Translations under genes and position numbers: made by a program
Source of the DNA: an uncultured Clostridia bacterium
GTDB taxonomy: Bacteria; Bacillota; Clostridia; Oscillospirales; CAG-272
Assembly (NCBI GenBank): GCA_947624995.1
Contig: CANQMS010000001.1
Coordinates: forward strand, 1 to 64,000
Length of the DNA stretch: 64,000 bases
Reading direction: 5' to 3'
Part shown: positions 24,206-32,200 of the stretch, in pieces
Layout: each line of letters begins with the position of its first letter
How positions within the stretch are numbered: the stretch's first letter is position 1
Notes under the pieces: generated by a model
Databases searched by the model: none
What the model was told of the DNA's origin: nothing
Seen by the model: the letters and a program-made list of their open reading frames with translations, nothing else

Positions 24206-26519
24206 AAAACGCGCCCCGCTCGTGACGCGGCGATATATGACAGGTATGGCGCGGCGAGGCTGGCCACTGTTCGTGCTGTTCCTGATAATGTTCCTTCTCA
24301 CCTACACCTTGTGGACCGCTATAACCTTGCCGAACTTAACGGAAATATACACTGCCCGGCGGCTTGTATCAAATCTCAAAGCGATATTTCCGATCTTTTC
24401 CGCGCTTGCGGCGATTATTTCCGGCATATATTTTATGCAGTTCATTCAGAGCAAAACGAGCGCGGGCTTTTTCCACAGTCTGCCGGAGCGCCGCTCGGGG
24501 CACTTCATATCGGTGATCTTTTCCTCGTTCGCCGTATATCTTTCCGCTGCCCTTTTGAGCTACATTCTGTCGCTTTTGCTGCTTGCGCTGTCCGGTGCCC
24601 TTTACGCGGAGCTTTTGCCGACGATCCTTTTGATACCGGTGCTCGGCATATTTTACTTCACCGTCTTTCTCTCGGTGACCGTGCTCGCCGGGGTGATTTC
24701 GGGCAACCGCGTGATACACGCTATAATGACGGCGTTTTTGCTGTTTGCCGCCCCGGTTGTCTTTATCACCGCGATGCTCCTGCTCAGGGACGGCGTTCGC
24801 TATTTGAACGTTTCGAGAATGCTCGTTTCGCTCGGCTTTTTGAAATGGCTATCCCCCGTCTTCCGGTTGCAATATGTACTCGACGGCGGCACCGAGCTCC
24901 CCGCGTGGATAATGATTCTTTTTGACGCGGTGCTCGCTTCTATCGGCTTTTTCCTCGCATATTACGCATATGCAAATCGACCGATAGAGCGCTCAGGGAA
25001 TCAGATCGTTTTCCCTGTCCTGCCGGAAATAATAAAGTATATTATAATCGGACCGACAGCGGTGCTTTCGAGCAAATTCTTTGCGCTCTTCGAAGAAGGC
25101 TGGGGGCTGTTCGGGTTCTTCGTCGGACTTATTCTTTCGTTCATGCTCTGCAACACGGTCCTCTACCGCTCCGCGAAGGCGATGTTTTCGCACATCCGCG
25201 GTATGCTCATTTATTCCGGGGCGTTTATCGTCGCCGTACTAATACTGTCGTTCGGCTGCTTCGGAATATTTGACTACACGGTCCCCGTCGCCGATACCAT
25301 CTCGGTAAATTTTTCCTCGAGCTCGTACGGAGGCGAGGGCGCGATCATTTCGAATCCGGATGAGATCGCTGCCGTCAGGCGCGCGGTATCGCAGATGAAC
25401 AGTCAGCTGCGAAACAGGGGAGCTTACGGGGAAGACGTCGTTTCCTACTCCGATTCCGCGCCTTATGAGGCGCTTGAAAGAGTGGAAAGGACCGAATCTC
25501 TGTATATCAATTACATGACTCCGTTCGGATTCGATCTCTCGTACAGTTATTCGGATCTGCCATATGAATATATCGCTCCGCTGACCGAAACAATACTTGA
25601 AGTAAACAGCGGCAACTCAGAATATTTCGACTATCTCAAAAACTGCACCCGGTTTGATCTCAATCTTGAAATGATGCTGTCTTCCTCATCAATTTTAGAC
25701 AATATCGGCATCAACACAGAAGCCGACCCCGACATGCCTGTGCCGGATGACGAAGAAAAAACCGAAGAGTGGGATCGGATCGAAGACAGCTATGCGGGTA
25801 ACATCCCCGGCGATTATACGACAGACAAATACAGGGGCGCCCTCACAAAGGCATACGCGGATGGGGAGCTCTATTGCGGGCGCGGGCAAGCGCTCGAAAA
25901 CGATCCGCTTTCCGAGATCATACTGACGCGCGGGCGGGAATATTTCCAGCATTTCTCCATGGGCTCATTTAATGTCAGAGGATCGCAGCCTGACGAGACG
26001 GGAGAGGTCGTCACATACTATTTGGATGAGGCGGAGCTTCCGCTGTTCCCGTCCTCCCTTTCGAAAATAGGTGATGCGTTTGACCGAACTTTCGTAATAA
26101 ACAAGGAGCTTCACTGCGGCAGCATTCCCTTCTACGTCGGTGACGCGTTCGACGGCGTCTTCTCCCTCAGCGAGGACGAATACTTTGACGCGCTTGCCGA
26201 AACGATCAAAGAGATATATGTATACAATAAAAAGACAGGCACGCTCACGGCATACGAGGGAAATGACGTGCGGCGGATGCTGCCGTCTCTTGCGGCAGTC
26301 AGAGCGGCAGATATCTCGGCTTTCACCGCGACCGACGGTGACTACAACGTGATGGTCGTCTCAAAGAGCCTCGGCGACAGATACGACTGGGGCGGTCATT
26401 ATGTTTATTACGACGACAGCAAATACACCGCGGACACGGATGATGGGGAGGTCGAACTCAATTATATCTACTCTGTCACGTGGTTCCTCGAGGGTCAGGT
26501 ACCTGCCTTCGTAAAATGA
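24180..26519 (+). CDS. ABC transporter permease with large extracytoplasmic domain
   Basis: About 779 residues. The N-terminal half has some ten membrane helices. From about residue 375 (the helix VAVLILSFGCFGIF) to the end, 400 residues form a soluble domain rich in acidic and aromatic residues, probably outside the cell. This fits permeases encoded with YtrA/YtrB-type genes that carry a long C-terminal domain (DUF6449-like by resemblance). ATG 24180 has GGAGG nine bases upstream, and it overlaps the ATPase gene by 26 bp. Likely role: envelope stress or peptide-antibiotic response. Substrate unknown. Confidence 0.75.
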   Translation: MTQKMSPNKKRAPLVTRRYMTGMARRGWPLFVLFLIMFLLTYTLWTAITLPNLTEIYTARRLVSNLKAIFPIFSALAAIISGIYFMQFIQSKTSAGFFHSLPERRSGHFISVIFSSFAVYLSAALLSYILSLLLLALSGALYAELLPTILLIPVLGIFYFTVFLSVTVLAGVISGNRVIHAIMTAFLLFAAPVVFITAMLLLRDGVRYLNVSRMLVSLGFLKWLSPVFRLQYVLDGGTELPAWIMILFDAVLASIGFFLAYYAYANRPIERSGNQIVFPVLPEIIKYIIIGPTAVLSSKFFALFEEGWGLFGFFVGLILSFMLCNTVLYRSAKAMFSHIRGMLIYSGAFIVAVLILSFGCFGIFDYTVPVADTISVNFSSSSYGGEGAIISNPDEIAAVRRAVSQMNSQLRNRGAYGEDVVSYSDSAPYEALERVERTESLYINYMTPFGFDLSYSYSDLPYEYIAPLTETILEVNSGNSEYFDYLKNCTRFDLNLEMMLSSSSILDNIGINTEADPDMPVPDDEEKTEEWDRIEDSYAGNIPGDYTTDKYRGALTKAYADGELYCGRGQALENDPLSEIILTRGREYFQHFSMGSFNVRGSQPDETGEVVTYYLDEAELPLFPSSLSKIGDAFDRTFVINKELHCGSIPFYVGDAFDGVFSLSEDEYFDALAETIKEIYVYNKKTGTLTAYEGNDVRRMLPSLAAVRAADISAFTATDGDYNVMVVSKSLGDRYDWGGHYVYYDDSKYTADTDDGEVELNYIYSVTWFLEGQVPAFVK

Positions 26520-26534
26520 CCGAAAGCAAAAAAT

Positions 26535-26595
26535 GAATAATATCCCCCTCTTTTGCGGCACAATAAACGTGACGCGCGAAAAAAGAGGGGGATAT
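26535..26595 (+). promoter_or_regulatory. Inverted repeat over the ribosome binding site, with candidate sigma-G promoter
   Basis: 15-bp perfect arms ATATCCCCCTCTTTT (26540-26554) and its complement (26581-26595) are separated by 26 bp. The right arm contains the AGGGGG ribosome binding site of the germination gene. GAATA (26535-26539) and CACAATA (26559-26565) resemble the -35 and -10 of a sigma-G promoter with a 19-bp gap. If transcription starts after that -10, only the right arm would be transcribed, so the repeat may act in DNA or only in read-through mRNA. Confidence 0.45.
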
Positions 26596-26597
26596 TT

Positions 26598-28028
26598 ATG
26601 ATAAACATAACCGCGGATTACGGCGCGACCGTCCGGTCGGTCGATGAAACGCTGCTCGTCGACCGAAACTTTGACATGATAAAGCGCGATATAAGCGCGA
26701 ACGGACACAGCGCCGTGCTCTTCTATATAGACGGCTTTATCAAGGGCGGCGAGCTGCAAAAGCTCTTGATGTTTCTTGTCGGGCTCGACGATTTCGGGGA
26801 CGGGCAGCCGGGCGCGGCGTCGCGCTTTGCCGCCGTTCATCTGCCGGACGTCGAGGTCGACGTGACGACGAACGGTGAGGACATCGTCCGCTCCGTCCTC
26901 GGTGGCTGCTGCCTGATGATATCGGACGGATTCGCCGGTGAGGCGATAGTCATAGACCTGCGCTCGTACCCGTCGCGGGACACGCAGGACGCCGAAAATG
27001 ACCGCGTCATGCGCGGCGCGCGCGACGGATTCGTAGAAACGCTGATATTCAACACGGCGCTCATCCGCCGCCGCATACGCGACACACGTCTGACGATGAA
27101 ATACGTCTCTGTCGGAAAAGAATCAAAGACGGACGTCGTCATCTCATATATCGACGGCAAGGCTGACCCGAAGTTTGTTTCCCGCCTCGTCTCGCAGCTC
27201 GAAAGCATCGAGGTTGACGCGCTGCCCCTCGGGCACCAGTCGCTGACAGAGGCGCTCTGCCGCCGCCAGTGGTACAATCCCTTCCCGAAGGTGCGGCTGA
27301 CGGAGCGCCCGGACGCGACGTCCGCACATCTGCTTGAAGGCGGGGTCGCCGTCCTGTGCGACACGTCGCCTGAGGTAATGCTTTTGCCGACGTCGGTATT
27401 TGATTTTTTGCAGGAGACGAACGATTTTTATTTTCCTCCGTTCACGGGGTCGTATTTGCGAATAATACGTATGCTCGTGTTCGCCTCGACCGTGTTCATA
27501 ACGCCGCTCTGGTATCTTCTGATCACGCACAGCGCGTATCTCCCCGAGTGGCTCCGTTTTATCCTTCCGAATGAGCTCGGCTCCCTGCCGATAATCGTAC
27601 AGCTTTTCCTGACGGAATTCGCCCTCGATGTGCTGAAACTCGCCTCGTTGACGACGCCGTCCACGATGTCGAATTCGCTGTCGATAATCGGCGGACTTTT
27701 GCTCGGAGACTTCGCGATAGAGACGGGCTGGCTGATCCCGGAGGTCATATTCTATATGGCGTTCACGGCGATCTCGAATTTTACGCAGTCAAATTACGAG
27801 CTCGGGTACGCGTTCAAGTATTTCCGGCTGATGCTGCTCGCGCTGACAGCACTTTTCGGCGTATGGGGCTTTGCGGCGGGGCTCATCATTATACTAGTGC
27901 TGCTTTTAACGATGCGCGGCATCTGCGGGTGGAGCTATCTTTACCCGCTCATCCCGTGGAACGGGCGCGCGCTCGGCAGGCTGCTTTTGCGGAAGAAAAA
28001 GAGAAAGAAGGAATCGGGGGGCAGCTGA
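26598..28028 (+). CDS. GerA/SpoVAF family spore germination protein
   Basis: 476 residues. The soluble N-terminal half (to about 275) carries the GerA features (VLFYIDGFIKGGELQKLLMF, GCCLMISDG, EDIVRSVLG). The C-terminal half has five or six membrane helices, then a basic tail (RKKKRKKESG). The shape matches A subunits of germinant receptors and the related SpoVAF. No B or C receptor genes lie nearby, and SpoVAF often stands with other spoVA genes, which are also absent here, so the exact subclass is open. AGGGGG lies seven bases before the ATG. The protein would sit in the spore inner membrane. Confidence 0.88.
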   Translation: MINITADYGATVRSVDETLLVDRNFDMIKRDISANGHSAVLFYIDGFIKGGELQKLLMFLVGLDDFGDGQPGAASRFAAVHLPDVEVDVTTNGEDIVRSVLGGCCLMISDGFAGEAIVIDLRSYPSRDTQDAENDRVMRGARDGFVETLIFNTALIRRRIRDTRLTMKYVSVGKESKTDVVISYIDGKADPKFVSRLVSQLESIEVDALPLGHQSLTEALCRRQWYNPFPKVRLTERPDATSAHLLEGGVAVLCDTSPEVMLLPTSVFDFLQETNDFYFPPFTGSYLRIIRMLVFASTVFITPLWYLLITHSAYLPEWLRFILPNELGSLPIIVQLFLTEFALDVLKLASLTTPSTMSNSLSIIGGLLLGDFAIETGWLIPEVIFYMAFTAISNFTQSNYELGYAFKYFRLMLLALTALFGVWGFAAGLIIILVLLLTMRGICGWSYLYPLIPWNGRALGRLLLRKKKRKKESGGS

Positions 28029-28042
28029 GTCCCCCGACCGTT
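28014..28042 (+). terminator. Terminator after the germination gene
   Basis: 7-bp arms TCGGGGG and CCCCCGA around a 10-bp loop that includes the stop codon, followed by CCGTTTTTA. Confidence 0.6.
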
Positions 28043-28043
28043 T

Positions 28044-29201
28044 TTATCGCCTGTCCGTTTTGCCGTTATGATCCGCTCGCGGTGCAGGACGGCGGAAGTA
28101 TTGATAATACCAACACGGGATCATGCCGTTATAAAGCTTCTTTGTCTTGTCCGGTCTCTGCCCGTAAAGCCTCGGGAAATTTTCGTGGGACGAGATGATA
28201 TATATTTGCCAGCTGTCAAGCGTCCTGAAATGCTCTCCCATCCGTCGGTAGAGCTCCTCGGCTTCCCTGACCGTCATCATGCGCTCGCCGTACGGCGGGT
28301 TGCAGACTACGGTGCCTCGCCTGCCGCCCGTCTTTATCCCGAGCGCGTCCTCGCGGAAGACGCGAACGCAGTCATCAACGCCGGCACGCGCGGCGTTTGC
28401 GCGCGCAAGCTCGACCGCGCGCTCGTCGATGTCCGAGGCGTACGCCTCAAACTTTGTTTTCACTACCGAATCTGCCGCCTCTTCCCTTGCGTGCCGCCAC
28501 GTCTCCTTCGGGATGAAACGGAACCGTTCGCCCGCGAAATATCGCTTTGCTCCGGGGGCGATGTTCTTCATCCTCATTGCCGCCTCTATCGGTATCGTCC
28601 CGGAGCCGCACATAGGGTCCCAAAACAGCACGTCCTCACGCGGGCGCGAAATATTAACGAGCTCCGCCGCGAGCGTCTCCCGGAGCGGCGCATCGTTTGA
28701 TTCCGGGCGATATCCGCGCCTGTGCAGCGGTGCGCCCGAGGTGTCGATCATCAGCGTCGCGCGGTCCTTGAAAATAAAGAATTCTATTTGGCACAGCTTG
28801 TCCGTCTCGGGCAGGACAGAGGTGCGGTGCGCAGACATGAGCCTGTCGGCAACTGCCTTGTTTATTATCCTCTGGCAGTCGGGTATCGAGAAAAGCGCGC
28901 TCTTTATGCTGTGCCCCTTTACAGGGAACTTGTCATTCTTCCCTATGCAGCGCTCCCACGGAAGCGATTTTGTCCCGTCGAAAAGCTCGGTGAACGTAAG
29001 CGCCTCGAAGCTGCCGACCTCGATCAGGATGCGCTCTGCATATCTCGTCCATATATTCATCCGCGCTATTGCGTCCTCGCCGCCGGAAAAATAAACCCTG
29101 CCGTCTATCGTTTCGCGCCTTTTATACCCGAGCCTGTCGATCTCCTCGCCGAGCGAATGTTCAAGTCCGAAAAGGCATGTCGCTACAAGATCATATTCCA
29201 T
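28044..29201 (-). CDS. THUMP-domain class I SAM-dependent RNA methyltransferase (RlmL/YpsC type)
   Basis: 385 residues. The first 150 or so form a ferredoxin-like plus THUMP RNA-binding region (LVATCLFGLEHSLGEEI). The methyltransferase domain follows, with FWDPMCGSGTIPIEAA as SAM motif I and VVCNPPYGERM as the NPPY catalytic motif of N2-guanine methyltransferases. It resembles Bacillus YpsC and the N-terminal half of RlmL, which methylates 23S rRNA. The longer ATG at 29216 contains the ribosome binding site GGAGG, so the second ATG, at 29201, is the start. It is convergent with the germination gene, 15 bp apart. Confidence 0.9.
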   Translation of the reverse strand: MEYDLVATCLFGLEHSLGEEIDRLGYKRRETIDGRVYFSGGEDAIARMNIWTRYAERILIEVGSFEALTFTELFDGTKSLPWERCIGKNDKFPVKGHSIKSALFSIPDCQRIINKAVADRLMSAHRTSVLPETDKLCQIEFFIFKDRATLMIDTSGAPLHRRGYRPESNDAPLRETLAAELVNISRPREDVLFWDPMCGSGTIPIEAAMRMKNIAPGAKRYFAGERFRFIPKETWRHAREEAADSVVKTKFEAYASDIDERAVELARANAARAGVDDCVRVFREDALGIKTGGRRGTVVCNPPYGERMMTVREAEELYRRMGEHFRTLDSWQIYIISSHENFPRLYGQRPDKTKKLYNGMIPCWYYQYFRRPAPRADHNGKTDRR

Positions 29202-29243
29202 TGATTTTCCCTCCATTGTAATTTTGTTATATCTATTTCTTTT

Positions 29244-29277
29244 ATTTTACATAGAAGTCTATATTGTGCAATATAGA
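29244..29277 (-). promoter_or_regulatory. Promoter with overlapping palindrome for the RNA methyltransferase gene
   Basis: On the minus strand TTGCAC (29271-29266) and TAAAAT (29249-29244) with a 16-bp spacer. The -35 box lies in the centre of a perfect palindrome TCTATATT-gtgc-AATATAGA (29258-29277). Confidence 0.45.
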
Positions 29278-29385
29278 TAACAGTCTGTGGGTATTCTCAT
29301 AGCACCAGACGACTATATTGTATCATAAATGTAAAAATATGTTATTATTTGTCTTTTAGAAATAGTTTCTTTCGTCAAAATTAAA

Positions 29386-29406
29386 GGTGCGGGGGCTTCC
29401 CGCACC
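29386..29406 (-). terminator. Terminator of the DUF4830 gene
   Basis: 8-bp arms GGTGCGGG and CCCGCACC with a 5-bp loop. On the minus strand it is followed by TTTAATTTTG. Confidence 0.65.
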
Positions 29407-29508
29407 ATGATTATACAACACCTTTCACTAAATTTCAACTTTGGAAATATCTATTGTTGATTTTTTTCTTAATGTACATTATAATATTGTGGAAATACGG
29501 GATCGCGG

Positions 29509-30075
29509 TTATTCGGCGGTTTCGGGCGTTGTTTTGCCTTCGCTCCTCGCCGTTCCCTTAAGCCCTGCGATGAAACCGTTAACGTCGGACGAGCATATGT
29601 CCGCCGCAACGACTCTGTTTTTGTAGATCAGAAGATTGCAGTAAACGGTGCCGTTGTAATCGGGATAATTTGTTATCCTGTATGTATAGCGCATCATGTC
29701 GCGGTTGCGGTATTTCGAAAGGTCAAAGCCCTGCTGCCGCTGTATGCGGTTGTAGCTCTCCATCACCCTGTCGAATTCTGCGGGGATCGTGACCTTTGCT
29801 TCCTCAGCCGGTGTTTCCTCGACCTCCCAGCCGTAGCTCTTTATGAGCGCGACACGCTCTTCGTTCGTTTTGATCTTGTCAAAATTAACCGTTATCGACG
29901 CTTCCGTCTCCCCTTCTGTCTTATCGGCAGGCGAGACATTGACTGCGGGCGGCGCATCCGACCCCGCCGCTTCTCCCTTCGGGATAAAAGCAATCAGCAG
30001 CGCGAGCGTCACTATCGCGACGCCGATGATCCCGAAGAATTTAATGGTATTTCCGTGTACGGCATATATGAACAT
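29509..30075 (-). CDS. DUF4830 domain membrane-anchored protein
   Basis: 188 residues. One N-terminal membrane helix (FFGIIGVAIVTLALLIAFI) is followed by a low-complexity linker of about 40 residues, then a DUF4830-like domain: LIKSYGWEVEETPAEEAKVT, FDRVMESYNRIQRQQGFDL and SKYRNRDMMRYTYRITNYP. The family is common in Clostridia and has no assigned function. The topology places the domain outside the cytoplasm. GGGAG lies ten bases before the ATG. It is a single gene with its own terminator. Confidence 0.8.
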   Translation of the reverse strand: MFIYAVHGNTIKFFGIIGVAIVTLALLIAFIPKGEAAGSDAPPAVNVSPADKTEGETEASITVNFDKIKTNEERVALIKSYGWEVEETPAEEAKVTIPAEFDRVMESYNRIQRQQGFDLSKYRNRDMMRYTYRITNYPDYNGTVYCNLLIYKNRVVAADICSSDVNGFIAGLKGTARSEGKTTPETAE

Positions 30076-30172
30076 TCACAAGCTCTCCCTTCATTAATGC
30101 CTTTCGTTTTGTTTTATGTATATTTGTTCTCCCGTCAGCTTATGCATGAGGGACAAGAAGGAGAAGATATAA

Positions 30173-31471
30173 ATGCTTGAAAAAGCGAAAAAGATCGTTT
30201 CCGCCTGTCGGTGCGGCTGTCACCATTCGATCCAAACGTCTGTCCTCGAGGTCGGAGACGGTGCGACGGATCATCTGATCTCATACATAAAAGACAGCTT
30301 CGACTCCGGCACCGCTCTGCTCGTCTGCGACAGCAACACAGCTAAATATGCGGACCGCGTGATCACGTCGCTCGGGTGCCGGCATTTCGTGCTGCCCGGG
30401 AATGCTCACGCAAACGAGACGGAGACGGCGCGTTTATCGGCGCACATGAAGGAGCTCGGAGACATAAGCGTTATGATCGCCTGCGGCTCAGGCTCCGTTC
30501 ATGATATAGTGAGGTATTGCGCCCACGAGAGATCGGTCCCGTTCGTCTCATACCCGACGGCGGCGAGCGTTGACGGCTTTGTATCCGGCGTCGCCGCGAT
30601 GACGATGTACGGGCAGAAGCTGACGTATCCGTCAAGCTCTCCCGTGGCGCTGTTCGCCGAGCCTTCCGTCTTCTGTGATGCGCCGCCCCGCCTTACCGCA
30701 TCCGGCGTCGGCGACATGATCGGCAAATTCACGTCCCTGTTTGACTGGCAGGTATCGAATATAATAACCGGTGAGGCGCTTTGCACAGACATTTTCGGCA
30801 TGACAAAGGAAGCGCTTGACGATATAATTGCCGCGTCGAATCTCATGAGGGGAGACAGCGGAAGCACGCGCGATTTTACGGTTCTCGTAATGAAGGGGCT
30901 TTTGCTCTCAGGGCTCGCAATGCAGTTAGCGGGAAATTCGCGCCCCGCGTCCGGTTCGGAGCATCATATGTCCCACTTCTGGGAGATGCATGTCATAAAC
31001 GAGCCGACAGACGCACTGCACGGCGAAAAAGTCGGCGTCGGCACGTGTTATATGCTGCCGTATATAAAGGCAAACGCCGAAATCGTTGACAAGGAACTTA
31101 TAATAGACGAGTGTAAAACATTTGACAGGCGTGTACTGGACCCTGTTTTCGGCGCCATGACAGACGGTATCATCAAAGAAGGACTGCCCGGAGGCAAAGG
31201 GACATCCGCACTTGCGGGGCTGGGCAGAGATTCGCTCTTGAAAAATGCCGAAAAGCTTCACGCACTGATTGATTCCCTGCCGTCCGCCGAAAGCGTGCGC
31301 AAGGTCCTCGGGCGCGTCGGCGGCTGCACAGAGCTTGAAGACATTGCACTCCCCGGCGACGAACGATTCGCCAGAGAGTCACTTATATATTCCCCGTTCG
31401 TGAGGAACAGGCTCACGTTTTCAAAAATCATTTCCTCGATTTCCGTAACCCAAGGAGGCTTATTAAAATGA
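30173..31471 (+). CDS. Glycerol-1-phosphate dehydrogenase (AraM/EgsA family)
   Basis: 432-residue member of the iron-alcohol-dehydrogenase superfamily, AraM/EgsA branch. Visible are IACGSGSVHDIVRY (nucleotide binding), SYPTAASVDGFVSG (the ASxDG motif specific to this branch), and metal-site regions GVGDMIGKF, SGSEHHMSHFWE and LHGEKVGVG. Such enzymes reduce dihydroxyacetone phosphate to sn-glycerol-1-phosphate. In archaea this makes ether-lipid backbones, and in Bacillus AraM it feeds heptaprenylglyceryl phosphate. GGAG lies nine bases before the ATG. Its stop overlaps the next start (ATGA), tying it to an atypical regulator. Confidence 0.88.
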   Translation: MLEKAKKIVSACRCGCHHSIQTSVLEVGDGATDHLISYIKDSFDSGTALLVCDSNTAKYADRVITSLGCRHFVLPGNAHANETETARLSAHMKELGDISVMIACGSGSVHDIVRYCAHERSVPFVSYPTAASVDGFVSGVAAMTMYGQKLTYPSSSPVALFAEPSVFCDAPPRLTASGVGDMIGKFTSLFDWQVSNIITGEALCTDIFGMTKEALDDIIAASNLMRGDSGSTRDFTVLVMKGLLLSGLAMQLAGNSRPASGSEHHMSHFWEMHVINEPTDALHGEKVGVGTCYMLPYIKANAEIVDKELIIDECKTFDRRVLDPVFGAMTDGIIKEGLPGGKGTSALAGLGRDSLLKNAEKLHALIDSLPSAESVRKVLGRVGGCTELEDIALPGDERFARESLIYSPFVRNRLTFSKIISSISVTQGGLLK

Positions 31472-32118
31472 TCCGATTCAAGAAACACTATCCGAACATT
31501 CTGTTCGTCAAAAGCGATGACGCAGACATAAGCGAGCTGCGTCACGAATTATCCGGAGCCGGAATTTATATACACACCTCCTCGTTTGCAGATGCAAAAG
31601 ACAGCGTTAAGGATGCGGATATGCTCGTCATCCTCTCCCCCGACTACTCGTCTGATGCAGTATCGCTTATAAATTACGCCGCGGACAACGCCGGCGCGAG
31701 GATGCTCTACATCGGCAGAGATGATGACGTGCCGCAGGACTGCCCCGCCGAGATAACCGTGATCGCTAACGTTCAATCTTCGATCATTTCGGAGATATCC
31801 CGCATTTTCAAAGAGACATTCACTTTTGACCCGATCTGCTCCGAGGACGACGAGATAGTCTGCGAGCTTTCAAAGCCGCCGCAAGTTTTTTACAACGGCA
31901 CGAAGCTCATGCTTTCGAAAAGCGAGTCAAAGATCATACATTTTCTTCTGACGGTCGAGCCGAAGGTCCTCGTCCCGAAGGAAACTATCGGCGAGTATCT
32001 TGCGCTTGCCGCGGGAGCGATCCCCGTGCATATCCACAACATAAACGACAAGTCGATGAAAAGTTATCACGACAAGCTCGTCTTCTCACGCAGCGGCAGA
32101 GGTTATTTCGTTTATTGA
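31468..32118 (+). CDS. Atypical response-regulator-like winged-helix protein
   Basis: 216 residues, translationally coupled to the glycerol-1-phosphate dehydrogenase (4-bp overlap). The first 120 residues resemble a receiver fold (NILFVKSDDADISELRHEL, then DMLVILSPDYSSDAVSLI), but the phospho-acceptor position after the third strand is Ser instead of Asp, and the conserved Lys before the end appears replaced (LYIGRDDD). The C-terminal 90 resemble an OmpR-type winged helix (GTKLMLSKSESKIIHFLL ... SRSGRGYFV) with an unusual recognition-helix region (AIPVHIHNINDKSMKSYHDK). It probably binds DNA without phosphorylation. The target is unknown. Confidence 0.65.
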   Translation: MIRFKKHYPNILFVKSDDADISELRHELSGAGIYIHTSSFADAKDSVKDADMLVILSPDYSSDAVSLINYAADNAGARMLYIGRDDDVPQDCPAEITVIANVQSSIISEISRIFKETFTFDPICSEDDEIVCELSKPPQVFYNGTKLMLSKSESKIIHFLLTVEPKVLVPKETIGEYLALAAGAIPVHIHNINDKSMKSYHDKLVFSRSGRGYFVY

Positions 32119-32160
32119 TAATAAAAAATCGCGCCCAATCGGGTGCGATTTTTTATTATC
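32117..32160. terminator. Bidirectional terminator between the regulator and pepD
   Basis: 20-bp arms (one G-T pair) GATAATAAAAAATCGC... around AATC, ending in TTTTTTATTATC. It overlaps the stop codon of the regulator gene and also suits the opposite strand. Confidence 0.85.
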
Positions 32161-32200
32161 CGAATGCCGAAAACAGAAGAACAGTCTTATGCATCAGCAG

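Larger units (their letters stand above)
29202..29508. other. AT-rich intergenic region upstream of the RNA methyltransferase gene
   Basis: About 307 bp without a gene. It holds the methyltransferase promoter and a perfect palindrome near 29258-29277, a terminator at 29386-29406 serving the DUF4830 gene, and otherwise strongly AT-rich sequence with a second copy of CTATATTG at 29313-29320. I see no RNA gene in it. Confidence 0.6.

Noticed and set aside
26540-26595. Inverted repeat as a terminator of the upstream ABC operon
   Set aside because: The loop is 26 bp, no T-run follows and the right arm contains the next gene's ribosome binding site.
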